From Isochrysis galbana (taxonomy: Eukaryota; Haptophyta; Isochrysidales; Isochrysidaceae), in contig CM030937.1 in the NCBI GenBank assembly GCA_018136815.1, positions 938,553 to 1,002,552 on the forward strand: a stretch of 64,000 bases of DNA. Reading direction: 5' to 3'. The position numbers were made by a program, and so were the translations under genes. Each line of letters begins with the position of its first letter. Position 1 is the first letter of the stretch. Shown here in pieces: positions 1 to 8,897 of the stretch. The notes below the pieces were generated by a model, which saw nothing but the letters and a program-made list of their open reading frames with translations, had not been told where the DNA came from and made no database searches.

Positions 1-755
1 CGCGGGGCGGCCGGCCGCAGAGAGGGGGGTGGGGGGTGGGGGGCATGGGCGGTTCGAGGAAGACGAAGGCAAGGGGCTTTCAGAAGGTCAACGTCCACGG
101 CACCAAGGGGAGGCGGCCGCCAGGCAAGGGGGCCGCCGCGCGGCCAGCGGTAGAGTAGCCCGCCACGGCGCACACTGGGAGTGGGGAAGCCGCCGCCAGC
201 TTGTGCGGCGAGACGGAGGCTGCATTGCCTGGCAGGGCTAGGAGGGGGCGGGTTGTGTTGCCGTTTGGGTCGCCTGGGGGCACCGGTGGTCTGAGGAAGG
301 CCCCTACACCACCTGAGCCTTCCCCTGTGGTGGATGCCCCAGACAAGCAAGCAATACCTGGTCAACGGCAAGGTGCTCGCACAGAGCTATCACCGATGGG
401 CCCCTTGTCTCTTGCCCCCCTTTGACCTCTTTTTACTTCCTAAGTCCAAATAGGACTTCTCTTCACGTGAGGAGAGGCGACGGGCCCCTCTCTTCTTTCT
501 TCTTTTCTCTGCTTTTCTCTCCTGCTCACCCCCCTTCTTGCGCGTATGAGGAGCGAAGGGAACAGGGGCGTTATCGGATAGGAGGAGTAGGAAACCGGCC
601 GATAGTAGGTGTAGTAGCCCAGAATCTTCAGATGTTTTTTTTAGTTACAAACAAAGGGCACCGGATATGTGCTAGTTACACCTATCCGGTCACCATATCC
701 AAAAATCTCGTAATGAATCCTCAATCTTGACTTGGTCAATTTTCACCCTTAGAAG
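1..755. other. GC-rich stretch, no recognised gene
   Basis: Both strands hold short open frames of biased composition but none resembles a protein family I know. The last ~40 bases (about 721-762) are nearly identical, inverted, to 53027-53066 and flank the 3' end of the neighbouring LINE, so they may be part of a repeat or of an old insertion site. Confidence 0.4.
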
Positions 756-815
756 TTATTATTAACTTCTTAATAGTCTCACCGCACACGCGGCCGTGGA
801 CCCTCTACTTTCTAC

Positions 816-1874
816 TCACGCAGCAAGACTTTCTACACCGTCTCGAGCATCGCCTTTTTTGTACAGTAGTATTATGTCGCCCTCGCGCATCGTGTACGCC
901 AGTGTTCCCTTGTCGAGTGCTAAGTTGTAGAGCCGGGTCAAGAGCGGTGCGGCTAGTTTCTCGTGTGCCTTGTATACTTCTGCCGGTATTCCGTCCGGGC
1001 CTGCGCTCTTTCCGGGTCCGATTCCCCGGATGGCTCGGAGTGTTTCTTCTACGTCGATGCGTCCTTCCAGGCGGAGGCTGCCGTGGATCATGAGCTTGTG
1101 TTGGGAGTGGATCGTTTCTGGCATACGCAGCTCTTTGCACGCCCTGATGCCGTAGTTTACTGGGATGATGTTGTTGTTCACGTTCAGAAGAAGTTTGCGG
1201 GGGAAGCTCCCATCTAGGAAGGATCCTTGGCCCGCCGAGACGTATAGATGCCAGCGGGTGGAGTAGGCCGCCTTGGACACAAACGTGCCCGAGCCGCCTT
1301 CGAGCTTCATGCGCTCGCGATTGCCCTTGAGGAAAGTGAGGCCCACTCTTTCGACCGCCTTAATGAGTGTGCTGAGTGTGATTTGTTTTGCTTGCGCCAG
1401 GCCGTCGGCTTCTACGACCAAGTGAGCCGCCACATCTTGCAGGGCGTTATAGAGCGACTTGCGGGAGGAGGAGCCTCGCTTGTTGATCTTCTCCTCTAGG
1501 GACTCGATTTTCACGCGGACTTTGATGTCTGTCTGATTGATGCGGAGTGTGGTGAATTCGCCGTAACGCTCTTGGAATTGCTGTGCGCAATCCTCGTTTA
1601 CGGCTATGTGCCATGGGCCCGTGATCGATCGAGCCCAGAAATCTGGTTCAGGGTCTACTCCTTCGAGCTCCAAGAGGAGCTCGACGATGGCTGCGTAGAC
1701 GGTCGTGTCCTGAAAGGTGTAGTCGCCCTCTTGGTGGAAGGAGAGTTCTAGATTTGCGTCTGTGTCTTGGATTTCTTGTTCTTCATCCGACTGGGGCTCC
1801 TGCGCGAGGAGTGGCGTGTCGGGTGTCATTACCAGTGTCGTAGGCTCGTGCATCGGTGATGTGGCGATGTGCAT
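816..1874 (-). CDS. LINE ORF2 remnant: N-terminal domain fused to start of RT
   Basis: The 352-residue product has an acidic N-terminus of about 50 residues. A domain at about 140-255 (with HLYVSAGQGSF and FPRKLLLNV) aligns by eye with the N-terminal domain of the 61.4 kb LINE (HLYVAPKHGTF, FPRKIMLTV). From about residue 285 it shows the opening blocks of a LINE reverse transcriptase (IGPGKSAGPDGIPAE, then MREGDIILLYKKGDARD), and it ends a few residues later. The central RT with its catalytic FADD-type box is missing, as are the endonuclease and CCCH region. The frame is nevertheless open across both junctions. It cannot be a working polymerase. It may be a recently spawned derivative or a protein kept for RNA binding. 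Confidence 0.8.
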   Translation of the reverse strand: MHIATSPMHEPTTLVMTPDTPLLAQEPQSDEEQEIQDTDANLELSFHQEGDYTFQDTTVYAAIVELLLELEGVDPEPDFWARSITGPWHIAVNEDCAQQFQERYGEFTTLRINQTDIKVRVKIESLEEKINKRGSSSRKSLYNALQDVAAHLVVEADGLAQAKQITLSTLIKAVERVGLTFLKGNRERMKLEGGSGTFVSKAAYSTRWHLYVSAGQGSFLDGSFPRKLLLNVNNNIIPVNYGIRACKELRMPETIHSQHKLMIHGSLRLEGRIDVEETLRAIRGIGPGKSAGPDGIPAEVYKAHEKLAAPLLTRLYNLALDKGTLAYTMREGDIILLYKKGDARDGVESLAA

Positions 1875-1879
1875 TCGCT

Positions 1880-2260
1880 CTAGACCGCCCCCTGGGGGGT
1901 CTCCTGTGTGCTGTGGTCAGGCTGGGGGTGTTGGTGTGGTCTGTTGTGATGCGTATCTGTTGTTGCATGTGTTTTGTGCCCATAAGGGCCACCCGGTCTC
2001 GGGCCGCGCCGCCGTGGCGGCGCGACCGTCACCAGGGTGGGAGAGGCCTCTGCCATGAGGCATGCCCAATGGATTTGTCTGGCTTCTGGTCTGGTGGGTG
2101 TCTGGTGTGGTCTGCAGTCTGCTGCCCTCCATGGGGGGGGCCAGCATGGCTGCTGTAGGTGGTGTGGCCGGGGCCACGGGCCGTGTGGCGCGATGGGAGT
2201 CGCGCTCACCTGCTCGGCCTCTTCCGGGGGACGCGGTCGCTTCGCCTGCGACTGCTCCAT
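1880..2260 (-). CDS. LINE first ORF with basic NLS-like N-terminus
   Basis: This frame of about 126 residues starts MEQSQAKRPRPPEE and continues as a proline-, histidine- and arginine-rich chain with no zinc knuckle or coiled coil that I can see. The start resembles the N-terminal peptides of the truncated elements at 8.7 kb and 28.4 kb (SPKRPRQDD), which suggests a conserved nuclear-localisation-like signal at the head of the first ORF in this LINE group. An upstream ATG (2343) in another frame, at the ATGGAGCGCGCC position, gives only a short peptide. The stop is followed five bases later by the ATG of the next ORF, so coupled termination and re-initiation is possible. Function is inferred only from position and composition. 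Confidence 0.55.
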   Translation of the reverse strand: MEQSQAKRPRPPEEAEQVSATPIAPHGPWPRPHHLQQPCWPPPWRAADCRPHQTPTRPEARQIHWACLMAEASPTLVTVAPPRRRGPRPGGPYGHKTHATTDTHHNRPHQHPQPDHSTQETPQGAV

Positions 2261-2362
2261 GGGCACTGGCTGGGCGCCCGCGGCGGGGGGCCCGAAGGAG
2301 AGGAGGGGAGCGGCCCGGCGCGCTCCATGGCGACCAAGTATAAACTTAGTTGTGTGAAAGGA

Positions 2363-2951
2363 GATTAGAATTAGATCACAAAATGTTGGTTTTTCGCCCG
2401 CGTTGGACTTCCCTAGCAAAGAATATCTACACTAATTCCGCTCCATCTCTTTCTAGTACAGGGCAGGGAGCCTTGGCATGGTGCTCTCCATGAGAACCCG
2501 GCAAAGAGGGATGCGGGAGAGGATCGCGTGTTGTGAGGTGCAGACTAACTGAGTGTACCACACTCATCTTGCGGGATACTAGTCAGGCGTACCCTGTGCG
2601 CTCATTCGCAAGACTTTGAAATCGAAGAGCCCTTCTGTGGCGACCCTTGCACGAGTACTCCTATTGGGATGCGTGGTATTTTGCACCCACAACATACATG
2701 CGAGTCGAATGCGGCTAGCTCTTCTTGGCTTGACCCCGGAACATCTCCCACGCCAGCCTCCATCTTTCCCGCCCATACCAGGCACACAGCCAAAGCGACG
2801 CCGATCTCAGATGCCATTCGACACTATGATCGCCCGATGCCAAGCGCCTCATCAAAGGCTCGAACCCCTCGTCCATCGCGTTCAGTGAGCAAAAAGAGGT
2901 GTCAAGGACCTTTGGCTGAGCGAAATCGCATTACCGCTGACCTGGGCATGC
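2363..2951. other. intergenic, 3' flank of the FAM161-like gene
   Basis: No gene is recognised. The part next to 2952 probably includes the 3' untranslated region of the minus-strand gene. Confidence 0.4.
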
Positions 2952-5273
2952 CTAGTGGACGTCGAGGAGCTCGCTGATACCCTGCTTCTTGAGTGCTGAC
3001 TCGAATCGTTCGTAAGCAGCTTGCGTCTCCTCGTAAACTTTTTGGTCAATACCTTGTTGTTGGAACAGGAAGGGCCGCTGTGCGACGCGTGCGTACATTT
3101 CATTCAAATTGGCTTGATGATCAGCGTCCTTCTGTGCGAGCTCTCTTCGGAAGGCACGTGCTCGCTCTGCTTGCTCTTGCCGCTCGCGCCTCTCCTTCTC
3201 TCGTGCCGAAGGCAAGTCCAGCGCGCGTGCGACCTTCTTACTTGCGACAGCGGCGTCCTGCAACCTGCGCTCCTCCACTTGCCGCTTGCGCTCCTCCTCA
3301 ATCTGCTTCTTTAGCCGCTCCATCTCTAGTGCCGCTTTTCGAAGTTCCGTCGAGGTCGTGGTGGGCGGTGGTGGAACGGGTTGGACAGGTGGTGGCGGCG
3401 TGGATCGCACAGGCGCACGCCTCGACACATACGGCCAACGACGCTCTGGAAGCACAAGTTCATCCCGTGCGATGTCTCGGAGCACGCGCTCCTTTTCGGC
3501 ATTCGACGGGATAGAGCCTTTTCCCTCGGGGTCCTTGATCGCGTCCGTCAGCAGGTCAAATGGCTTGGACGGTGGTGGACTGAAAGGGCGGGGTGCTGGC
3601 TTGAATGGCTGAGAGTGCGACGGGAGTGGCCGGACCAGCGGTGTGAAGGTCAAGTCCTTGTATGCCTCAGCGCGGATCTTGTCGAGATGCGCTTGGCGCC
3701 GCCTTTCCCGCGCTTGCGAGTCTGCCTCTCGCTGCATGCGAGGTGGCAGGCGCGATCGAGCCCGCAGCTTCTCCGCCTCTGCGTGTATGCGCTCGGCGCG
3801 ACCGGCCTCCTCAAGCTGCATAGCCTCCCACTTTGGCATCCGCACGTCGGCCGGGATCGGCTTTGCTTTGAGTACACTCGCCGCTTGGCGTACTGCCTCA
3901 GCTTCCTCGGCTGCTGCGCGCTTCTCCGCCTCCACGGAGGCGCGTAAAGCGTCCTCCTTCGCTCGCTCTTCCATTCTTGGTGGTAGGCGCGCCCTAGCCA
4001 CCAGCCGCTTGGCTTCCGCCTTTATCCGTGCCTTCCGCTCTCGCTCCATCTCCTGCATCTCTTCCCACTTCCTCGCCTTGACCGCCTCAGGAATAGGCCT
4101 CGCCACATACGTTCGAGGCTCCACCGCGTCATGCAGTGTCTCTGCACGCGGTTGCATGTGCAGAGCGATGCCGCCCTTCGAATAGCCGAATGGTGGGGGG
4201 TCCTTTTTAGGCACACGTCTGAGCGATGGGGCCGAGCCCGAGCGGCCAAGACTGGCTCTCGCTGAGCTCGGCCGCTTGCCCACCGCTGCGTCGGCCGATG
4301 CACGGAGATGCCGTTCAGCGCGAACGCTCATAGGGGAACGCGCGCTCGCTGGTGGGCGGATCCGCCCCACAGAAGCGGAGCGCGAGCGCTCATGCCTAGT
4401 GGAAATTGGGGCTGATGGCAAGCGCGCCGTCGATGGGCGCGTGGGAGAGGGCTCCGGTAGGAGTGGAGGAGGTGCGAGGGGGACGACTGGTCCTATGTGT
4501 TCAAAGTCAGCGCTAGTCGGAGTGGGCTCTCCAGCACGCGGTCGAGCCGGCGCACGAGCAGGGCTGCCGCGAATCCGTGAGCAAGGTGCTGTGTGCGCTC
4601 TCTCACCAAAATGTTGTGGAGGCATATCAGTGGACGTGGGTGCCTTCGTGGCTCGTCCTGAAGCTGAGGTGATTGGGGCTTCTGCGGCGGGCAGCAAAGG
4701 CCTATCAAAGCTAGGGCGTGTGGGCAGACCGCTCGCAACGCCCGCCGATGCCGAGGTTGAAGGCGCGTAGCCTGGGCGGTAACTCGCTGTCCAGCCCGCG
4801 GCTGTCGCTGGAGCAGGCGCTGGGGCTGGCGTCGAGGTGGAGCCAAAGCTCTGAGTCAGACTTGTGAGGTCCATTGCCATACGCGAGCCAGCAAGGGCTG
4901 CTGCGACGGCAGGGTCAGAGAAGGGTGACTCAGCGCCTAAGCTGGCCGTCCCAGACGCATCCGTCATGACAGCAAAACCATGCCCTCCAGTCGCGTCTCG
5001 ACCGGAGCCAGCGTTGGCAAGCGCCATCTCAGTGATCTGACGGACTTGCTTGGCATGCTCTTCTTTGAGCTTTGCGAGAGAGCTCAGGATCTCGGAGTCT
5101 GTGTGGTGAGCGCTCGGCAGCGGCGGAGGTGGCGGCATCGTGGGCCTCGGCGCGGCGGACCGCATGCCTTCTTCCTCGTACTCGCGCGGCACGAATGGAG
5201 AAAGCCCGCTCTCTCTCTCGAGCCGCTCCCTCTCGGCACGCAGCGCTGCCAGGTGCCTGTCGAAGCCCTCCAT
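2952..5273 (-). CDS. FAM161-like centriole/cilium microtubule-binding protein
   Basis: I chose the ATG at 5273 (MEGFDRHLAALRAERE) because the frame upstream is proline- and arginine-rich low complexity; this gives about 773 residues. The N-terminal half is disordered (Pro, Ser, Ala, Arg). The C-terminal half has two copies of a unit of the form (A)RPIPEAV..KWEEMQ...RLPPRM and (A)KPIPADV..KWEAMQ...SRLPPRM, then long charged helices and the terminal PFLFQQQGIDQ region. Repeats with K-P-(I/L)-P and a following basic helix with L-P-x-R-M are typical of the FAM161 (UPF0564) family. FAM161 proteins bind microtubules at the inner scaffold of centrioles and at the ciliary base, so the alga should have flagella. 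No intron is needed. The assignment rests on motif layout, not on a search. Confidence 0.7.
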   Translation of the reverse strand: MEGFDRHLAALRAERERLERESGLSPFVPREYEEEGMRSAAPRPTMPPPPPLPSAHHTDSEILSSLAKLKEEHAKQVRQITEMALANAGSGRDATGGHGFAVMTDASGTASLGAESPFSDPAVAAALAGSRMAMDLTSLTQSFGSTSTPAPAPAPATAAGWTASYRPGYAPSTSASAGVASGLPTRPSFDRPLLPAAEAPITSASGRATKAPTSTDMPPQHFGERAHTAPCSRIRGSPARAPARPRAGEPTPTSADFEHIGPVVPLAPPPLLPEPSPTRPSTARLPSAPISTRHERSRSASVGRIRPPASARSPMSVRAERHLRASADAAVGKRPSSARASLGRSGSAPSLRRVPKKDPPPFGYSKGGIALHMQPRAETLHDAVEPRTYVARPIPEAVKARKWEEMQEMERERKARIKAEAKRLVARARLPPRMEERAKEDALRASVEAEKRAAAEEAEAVRQAASVLKAKPIPADVRMPKWEAMQLEEAGRAERIHAEAEKLRARSRLPPRMQREADSQARERRRQAHLDKIRAEAYKDLTFTPLVRPLPSHSQPFKPAPRPFSPPPSKPFDLLTDAIKDPEGKGSIPSNAEKERVLRDIARDELVLPERRWPYVSRRAPVRSTPPPPVQPVPPPPTTTSTELRKAALEMERLKKQIEEERKRQVEERRLQDAAVASKKVARALDLPSAREKERRERQEQAERARAFRRELAQKDADHQANLNEMYARVAQRPFLFQQQGIDQKVYEETQAAYERFESALKKQGISELLDVH

Positions 5274-5469
5274 CTCTCGTTCTCGCTCCCCTCGCACACG
5301 AAGGACGTAGCGGCTACTCTGGGTGGCGTGCACCTTCGCACTGTGTGTCCCCCTTCCTCTCGCCCCCTTGCCCTCCGCGCCTCTCTTCCCCGTTCTCTCT
5401 GGATCGAGAGCAGCGGGCGGAGAGGAACAGACTCGGAGCAGCCGGGCGGCGAGGAGGCGCGCGCGGCGT

Positions 5470-5790
5470 TTGAAGGGGGGCGCCGGGGGGGGGGGGGGGG
5501 GGGGGCGCAAGAAAACAAAACTCCGCGCCCGAAGAGACAAGAGACCAGAGAGAGAGAGAGAAGCAGAGAGGAACAGGAGGGAAAAGGACGGAAGAAAGAG
5601 AGAAAGACCTTTGCAGCCATCAAAAGAGACGTAAAGTAGAGAGAGGAAGAAGATGAACGAAGAGAGCGCTCGAGGAGAGTTTCGAGAGAGACGAGGGGGG
5701 GGGGGGCAAGGAGGCTGATGAGAGGACTCGAGAGAGGAGGAAGGAGCGGGAGTGATTAATTCAAGGGAAGTCTAAATTTCTCCCGATAGC
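5470..5790. repeat. G-run and purine (GA-rich) tract upstream of FAM161-like gene
   Basis: A G-run near 5485-5505 is followed by about 250 bases that are almost all A and G on the plus strand. The tract starts about 200 bp upstream of the chosen start codon at 5273. Open frames inside it are composition artefacts. An imperfect inverted repeat (GATAGCTATTGGG / CTAGCTATCGGGG) follows at about 5783-5822. Confidence 0.7.
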
Positions 5791-5908
5791 TATTGGGAGC
5801 CCCCGACAGCTAGCTATCGGGGGGCGTTGGGTCCCTGCGGGGTAACACATATATGTCTCCTCTGTTGATGCGAAAACAAAAAGGCCTTCGGGCTATGAGA
5901 GGACGAGC

Positions 5909-6050
5909 GTCAGAGTTTGATTGTTGTGTTAGTATAACCTTAGTGCTGCGGGACCATAGCCCTTCGACGGCAACGGAGCCCCTACCCCGCGATGGGGGTG
6001 TGCGCGGTTGGCGCATGGCTCGTCCGGTGTATGTGGCTAGGGATGCTTCA
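5909..6050 (+). repeat. dispersed repeat R1, copy 1
   Basis: The segment matches 16034-16171 over its whole length. The core (about 5971-6050), starting CAACGGAGCCCCTACCCC and ending GTGGCTAGGGATGCT, has only one difference between the two copies. I see no tRNA A or B box, no 5S or spliceosomal RNA signature and no long open frame. Both copies lie upstream of gene 5' ends, here between the divergent FAM161-like and ABM genes. It may be a SINE-like element or a short non-coding RNA gene. Confidence 0.7.
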
Positions 6051-6314
6051 TACGACGCTTTAAGTTCTAACGACGAGGATGTTCTGTGCTCTCATAGCCC
6101 GCAGGCCTTTTGGTATTCACAGTCACAGCGAGAGCAGAAGAACAAGCAAAAAGTGGAGAGAGGGCGTGGGAAAGTGGAAAAGTAGAGAGAGTGTGGACGA
6201 CCTCGTGAGAATGAAAGATTTGCCCTCAGATTCACAAAGAAGTCAGCTGGAAGCGGCCGGGACGAGACCTCACCTTCGAGACTACAGAAAAGAAGGAGAG
6301 AGGTCACAGAATCC

Positions 6315-6317
<3 letters not shown>

Positions 6318-6375
<58 letters not shown>
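6318..6375. repeat. (GA)n microsatellite
   Basis: About 27 GA dinucleotides in an almost perfect run, in the 5' region of the ABM gene that starts at 6653. Confidence 0.9.
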
Positions 6376-6384
<9 letters not shown>

Positions 6385-6652
6385 GCTTTAGAGTACAGAA
6401 GGAGAAGAGAAGGAGCAGGCACTCTGCAGAGGGGTGCGTGTGGTGGTGCGTGGTGGGGAGACACCCTTCTCCCCTCACGCTCCTTCCCGAAAGAGCGGGA
6501 GACGAGGGCGGGATCGCAGGGCGGGCCCGCTGCCTCTCTGCTCGCCAGGCGGGCCCGCTGCCTCTCTGCTCCAACCTAGCCCGCCTCTGGAGCGCTTCGC
6601 AGAGCAGGAGACGGTGCGGCACGGGCTGTACCACTCCTCCCTCTGTACGCCG

Positions 6653-7900
6653 ATGATTCTCATCAGACGAGTTCCCTCCCCCGCTGTGCGCTGTAGTTCC
6701 CACAGTCTTTTGCAGCGCCGCGCGGCACCCTGCGTCCACACCGCCGCCGTTGACTCCGCAGGGCTGCCCAGCGCGCGCGTCAGCTGGATGTGCCGCTTAG
6801 CGCGCGCAGGACGAGACACTTCTGCGGCGCGCACGGTCAGGCGCTGTAGCTTCTCCTTGGTGCAGACGCCAGTGCACCGCTCCATCTCCTCGGCAAGTGG
6901 ATCTGCAGCCCTGCAAAGCACACTGCCTGCACCCTCTATTTGCGCGATGCACCTCAACTCTCCGCCGCCATCTGAGCTTGCGCTCCGGGCTGAGTTCAAT
7001 GAATGGGTTGCAGACGGGCCTCGGTGCCTCTCTGAGGCGCTCGTGAAGCACCACGGCAAGGGCACAGGTCACACTCGGCCGACAGCTCGTGTTTTGGAAC
7101 CCTCCAGGGTGCACGAACCTGTCTGGTTGGACGAGTACGCGACGGCATCGCGCGATGAAGCGGAACCCCGCTGCTATCAATGGGTGCACATCCCTTCACA
7201 GGTGGAAGGTCGACCCGACGTTGTGGCTGTCATATTCACTCTGCATGAGGATCTCCTGCGGTGGCGCACATCAGATGAACGGCGTGAATGGATCAAGCGC
7301 GGCGAAAGATTCGTGACCGACCGCGCGAAGTTTGTCGCATCGCAGCAGCCAGGCGGTGGAGAGAGCTCTGTTCTTGAGAGGGCGCTTGAAGTTCAACTGC
7401 AGCGCGACGATGGCTCACTGGGCGGCTGGCTGCCGCACACCAATGCTGAGAGCACGGGCGCTCAGCTGCCCCCACCACCGTCGTGGAAGGTGGCGGCAAC
7501 CGTGTTGGTAGCCATGTACCCCATGCAAGAGTGCAATCGCCTCTTCATTTTGCCAGCTTTGAGTGGCGTGCCAGCTTGGGAAGCTCTGGGCCCTGCAACG
7601 CAGCTGTGGGCTGTGTGTGCGTGGACTTGCGGAATGACGACAGTGGCCTTGCTTCCAACAGCGAGAAGATTCACAGAGTCGATTGGCTTCATTGGAGGCG
7701 CTAAGGGGTGCCCCGACGCAAGGCAGCTCGCATCACGGTCGATCCCATTCCTTTTGTTAGCCTATGGTGCAACCATTGGCCTAGGCGCTGCACTTGTAGT
7801 GGCATTGGACCGAGAAGAAAGCGACGCTCGGCCGCCCATCCGTCGGAGGGCTCACAAAGTAGCCATTGCTACCGCTGATTGCGAGAGCGCAGTTTCCTAG
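6653..7900 (+). CDS. antibiotic-biosynthesis-monooxygenase (ABM) domain protein with C-terminal membrane helices
   Basis: The start at 6653 (MILIRRVPSPAVRC) gives a 415-residue protein with an arginine-rich, acid-poor N-terminus of about 80 residues that looks like a mitochondrial or other organellar presequence. A ferredoxin-like ABM domain follows at about 130-225 (WLDEYATASRDE..., VVAVIFTLHEDLLRWRTSDERREWI), the region where such proteins bind small aromatic or heme-like substrates. After a linker comes PPPSWKVAATVLVAMYP, then two or three hydrophobic helices. ABM domain plus two C-terminal transmembrane helices is a known bacterial arrangement (COG3224-like), so the gene may be an old acquisition from bacteria. 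The substrate cannot be read from the sequence. An earlier in-frame ATG at 6434 would add low-complexity sequence and is less likely. Confidence 0.65.
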   Translation: MILIRRVPSPAVRCSSHSLLQRRAAPCVHTAAVDSAGLPSARVSWMCRLARAGRDTSAARTVRRCSFSLVQTPVHRSISSASGSAALQSTLPAPSICAMHLNSPPPSELALRAEFNEWVADGPRCLSEALVKHHGKGTGHTRPTARVLEPSRVHEPVWLDEYATASRDEAEPRCYQWVHIPSQVEGRPDVVAVIFTLHEDLLRWRTSDERREWIKRGERFVTDRAKFVASQQPGGGESSVLERALEVQLQRDDGSLGGWLPHTNAESTGAQLPPPPSWKVAATVLVAMYPMQECNRLFILPALSGVPAWEALGPATQLWAVCAWTCGMTTVALLPTARRFTESIGFIGGAKGCPDARQLASRSIPFLLLAYGATIGLGAALVVALDREESDARPPIRRRAHKVAIATADCESAVS

Positions 7901-8296
7901 TCGCTTGCCGTAGCATGTGGGAGTACTCATGCAAGGAGGACAGCGTGTTATCACGGATGCATGCATGTGCGATAGCCTATTGAAATCATGCGCCGGCACG
8001 CGGCTAGCACATGCCGTTGATTGATGCTCGCCCACTTGCGGAGCTCAAGCTCGGGCAGTACGTCACAAGTGCTGGAAAGTACTAGCGAGGTCGCCCGCGG
8101 AACCATAGACGTTTGCGTTGACTTATTTTTCATGTTTAGAACTTGCCCAATTTGCATACATAGTAGAGAAGAGAGACGCGTCTGTGGAGGGCTTGCAAAT
8201 AGTGTGCTAGAAGGCCAAGTAGAGGTAAGAATAAGCAAAGTAAGGTTACAGTAAGGTCAAACCTGACAGCCGGTGCCTAGCCATAGGCTTAGGCAA
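7901..8296. other. intergenic, nothing recognised
   Basis: Mixed-composition sequence after the ABM gene, without a convincing gene or repeat. Confidence 0.4.
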
Positions 8297-8432
8297 CTAA
8301 GTTTATACTTAGTTCACCCATGGGGGGCACGAGACCCTCCCTCTCCACTCCTCCCCTGCCATAGGGGAAGAACCACCCATGCTCCTGGCATGCCGGATGG
8401 CTTGCCAAGAGCAGACTGCCCGGCTGCCTAAG
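8295..8432 (+). mobile_element. retroelement 5' end, type A, truncated
   Basis: It begins with the hairpin CTAAGTTTATACTTAG (8297-8312) and the conserved TTCRCCCATGGGGGG block. It then matches the first ~130 bases of the complete 876-bp element at 48559-49434. Similarity stops at about 8430, so only the 5' end is present. Ordinary LINE insertions lose the 5' end and keep the 3' end, so this is the reverse of what is expected. Confidence 0.75.
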
Positions 8433-8439
8433 GTCGTTT

Positions 8440-8525
8440 GCCTTCATTTGGTACCCCTCGTGGACAGCCAGATTGGCGCTGAGGGGATGAAGGCATTCGC
8501 CAAGTTGCTCGTTGCTTCCCGTTAG
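8440..8525 (+). pseudogene. fragment of a leucine-rich-repeat gene
   Basis: The plus strand reads about 28 residues including DSQIGAEGMKAFAKLL and then stops. This is one unit of the same ribonuclease-inhibitor-type LRR (IGDEGMKAFAEAL) found in the gene at 11.3-12.2 kb. It is a lone scrap between two retroelement 5' ends. Confidence 0.6.
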
Positions 8526-8664
8526 GTGACGCTGCACGCTGCATGCACCACTCGGTGAGGAAGGCCCCGCCAAGAGGTGGTGGTGCGTGTGCGCGCCTTT
8601 CACTTTGTTCCGTGATATAACCAATCATTCATCATATATCATATCTGCATGTACCATGTACCAC

Positions 8665-8897
8665 AACTATCAGTAAACTGATAGGGTCATGGAGCGCGCG
8701 CCGCCTCCCGCCCTCGCTGCTGCCGCCCTCGCCGCCATGGACGAAGCGTTCATGGACACGCCACTGTCGCCGAAGCGACCGCGCCAAGACGACCCGCCCG
8801 ACCAGGTGGGCGCAGGAGCCAGCGGGCCGCGCCCGCGCACCCCCGAGAACGGAGGCACCACAGCCTGCATGCTGCATGCTGGCAGCAGCCGTTCTTG
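8665..8897 (+). mobile_element. retroelement 5' end, type B, truncated
   Basis: It starts with the perfect hairpin CTATCAGTAAACTGATAG (8667-8684), then GGGTC and ATGGAGCGCGCGCC. The frame from 8689 (69 residues) contains MDTPLSPKRPRQDDPP, an NLS-like stretch shared with the copy at 28274 and, more distantly, with the first ORF of the LINE at 2260. Similarity to the 28 kb copy fades at about 8890. No 3' end is present. Confidence 0.75.

Larger units (their letters stand above)
756..2362 (-). mobile_element. internally deleted LINE (non-LTR retrotransposon)
   Basis: Read on the minus strand, the element begins at about 2360 with a short hairpin (arms CTAAGT and ACTTGG around TTAT), followed after five bases by ATGGAGCGCGCC. 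The same start design is seen in many elements of this window. Two adjacent open frames follow, at 2260-1880 and 1874-816. The second frame carries the N-terminal domain found in the LINE at 61.4 kb, then jumps directly to the start of the reverse transcriptase. The CCCH fingers and the endonuclease that lie between them in the 61.4 kb element are absent. The frame stops soon after the first RT blocks, and the 3' end, with a GC-rich hairpin and an AT-rich tail (about 756-845), follows at once. The 3' end closely matches 21617-21710. The copy therefore has two internal deletions but both termini, like a non-autonomous LINE derivative. No target-site duplication was found. Confidence 0.85.

Noticed and set aside
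5909-6050. 5S rRNA, tRNA or spliceosomal RNA gene
   Set aside because: No A/B box, no Sm site and no recognisable core of U1, U2, U4, U5 or U6 in either R1 copy.
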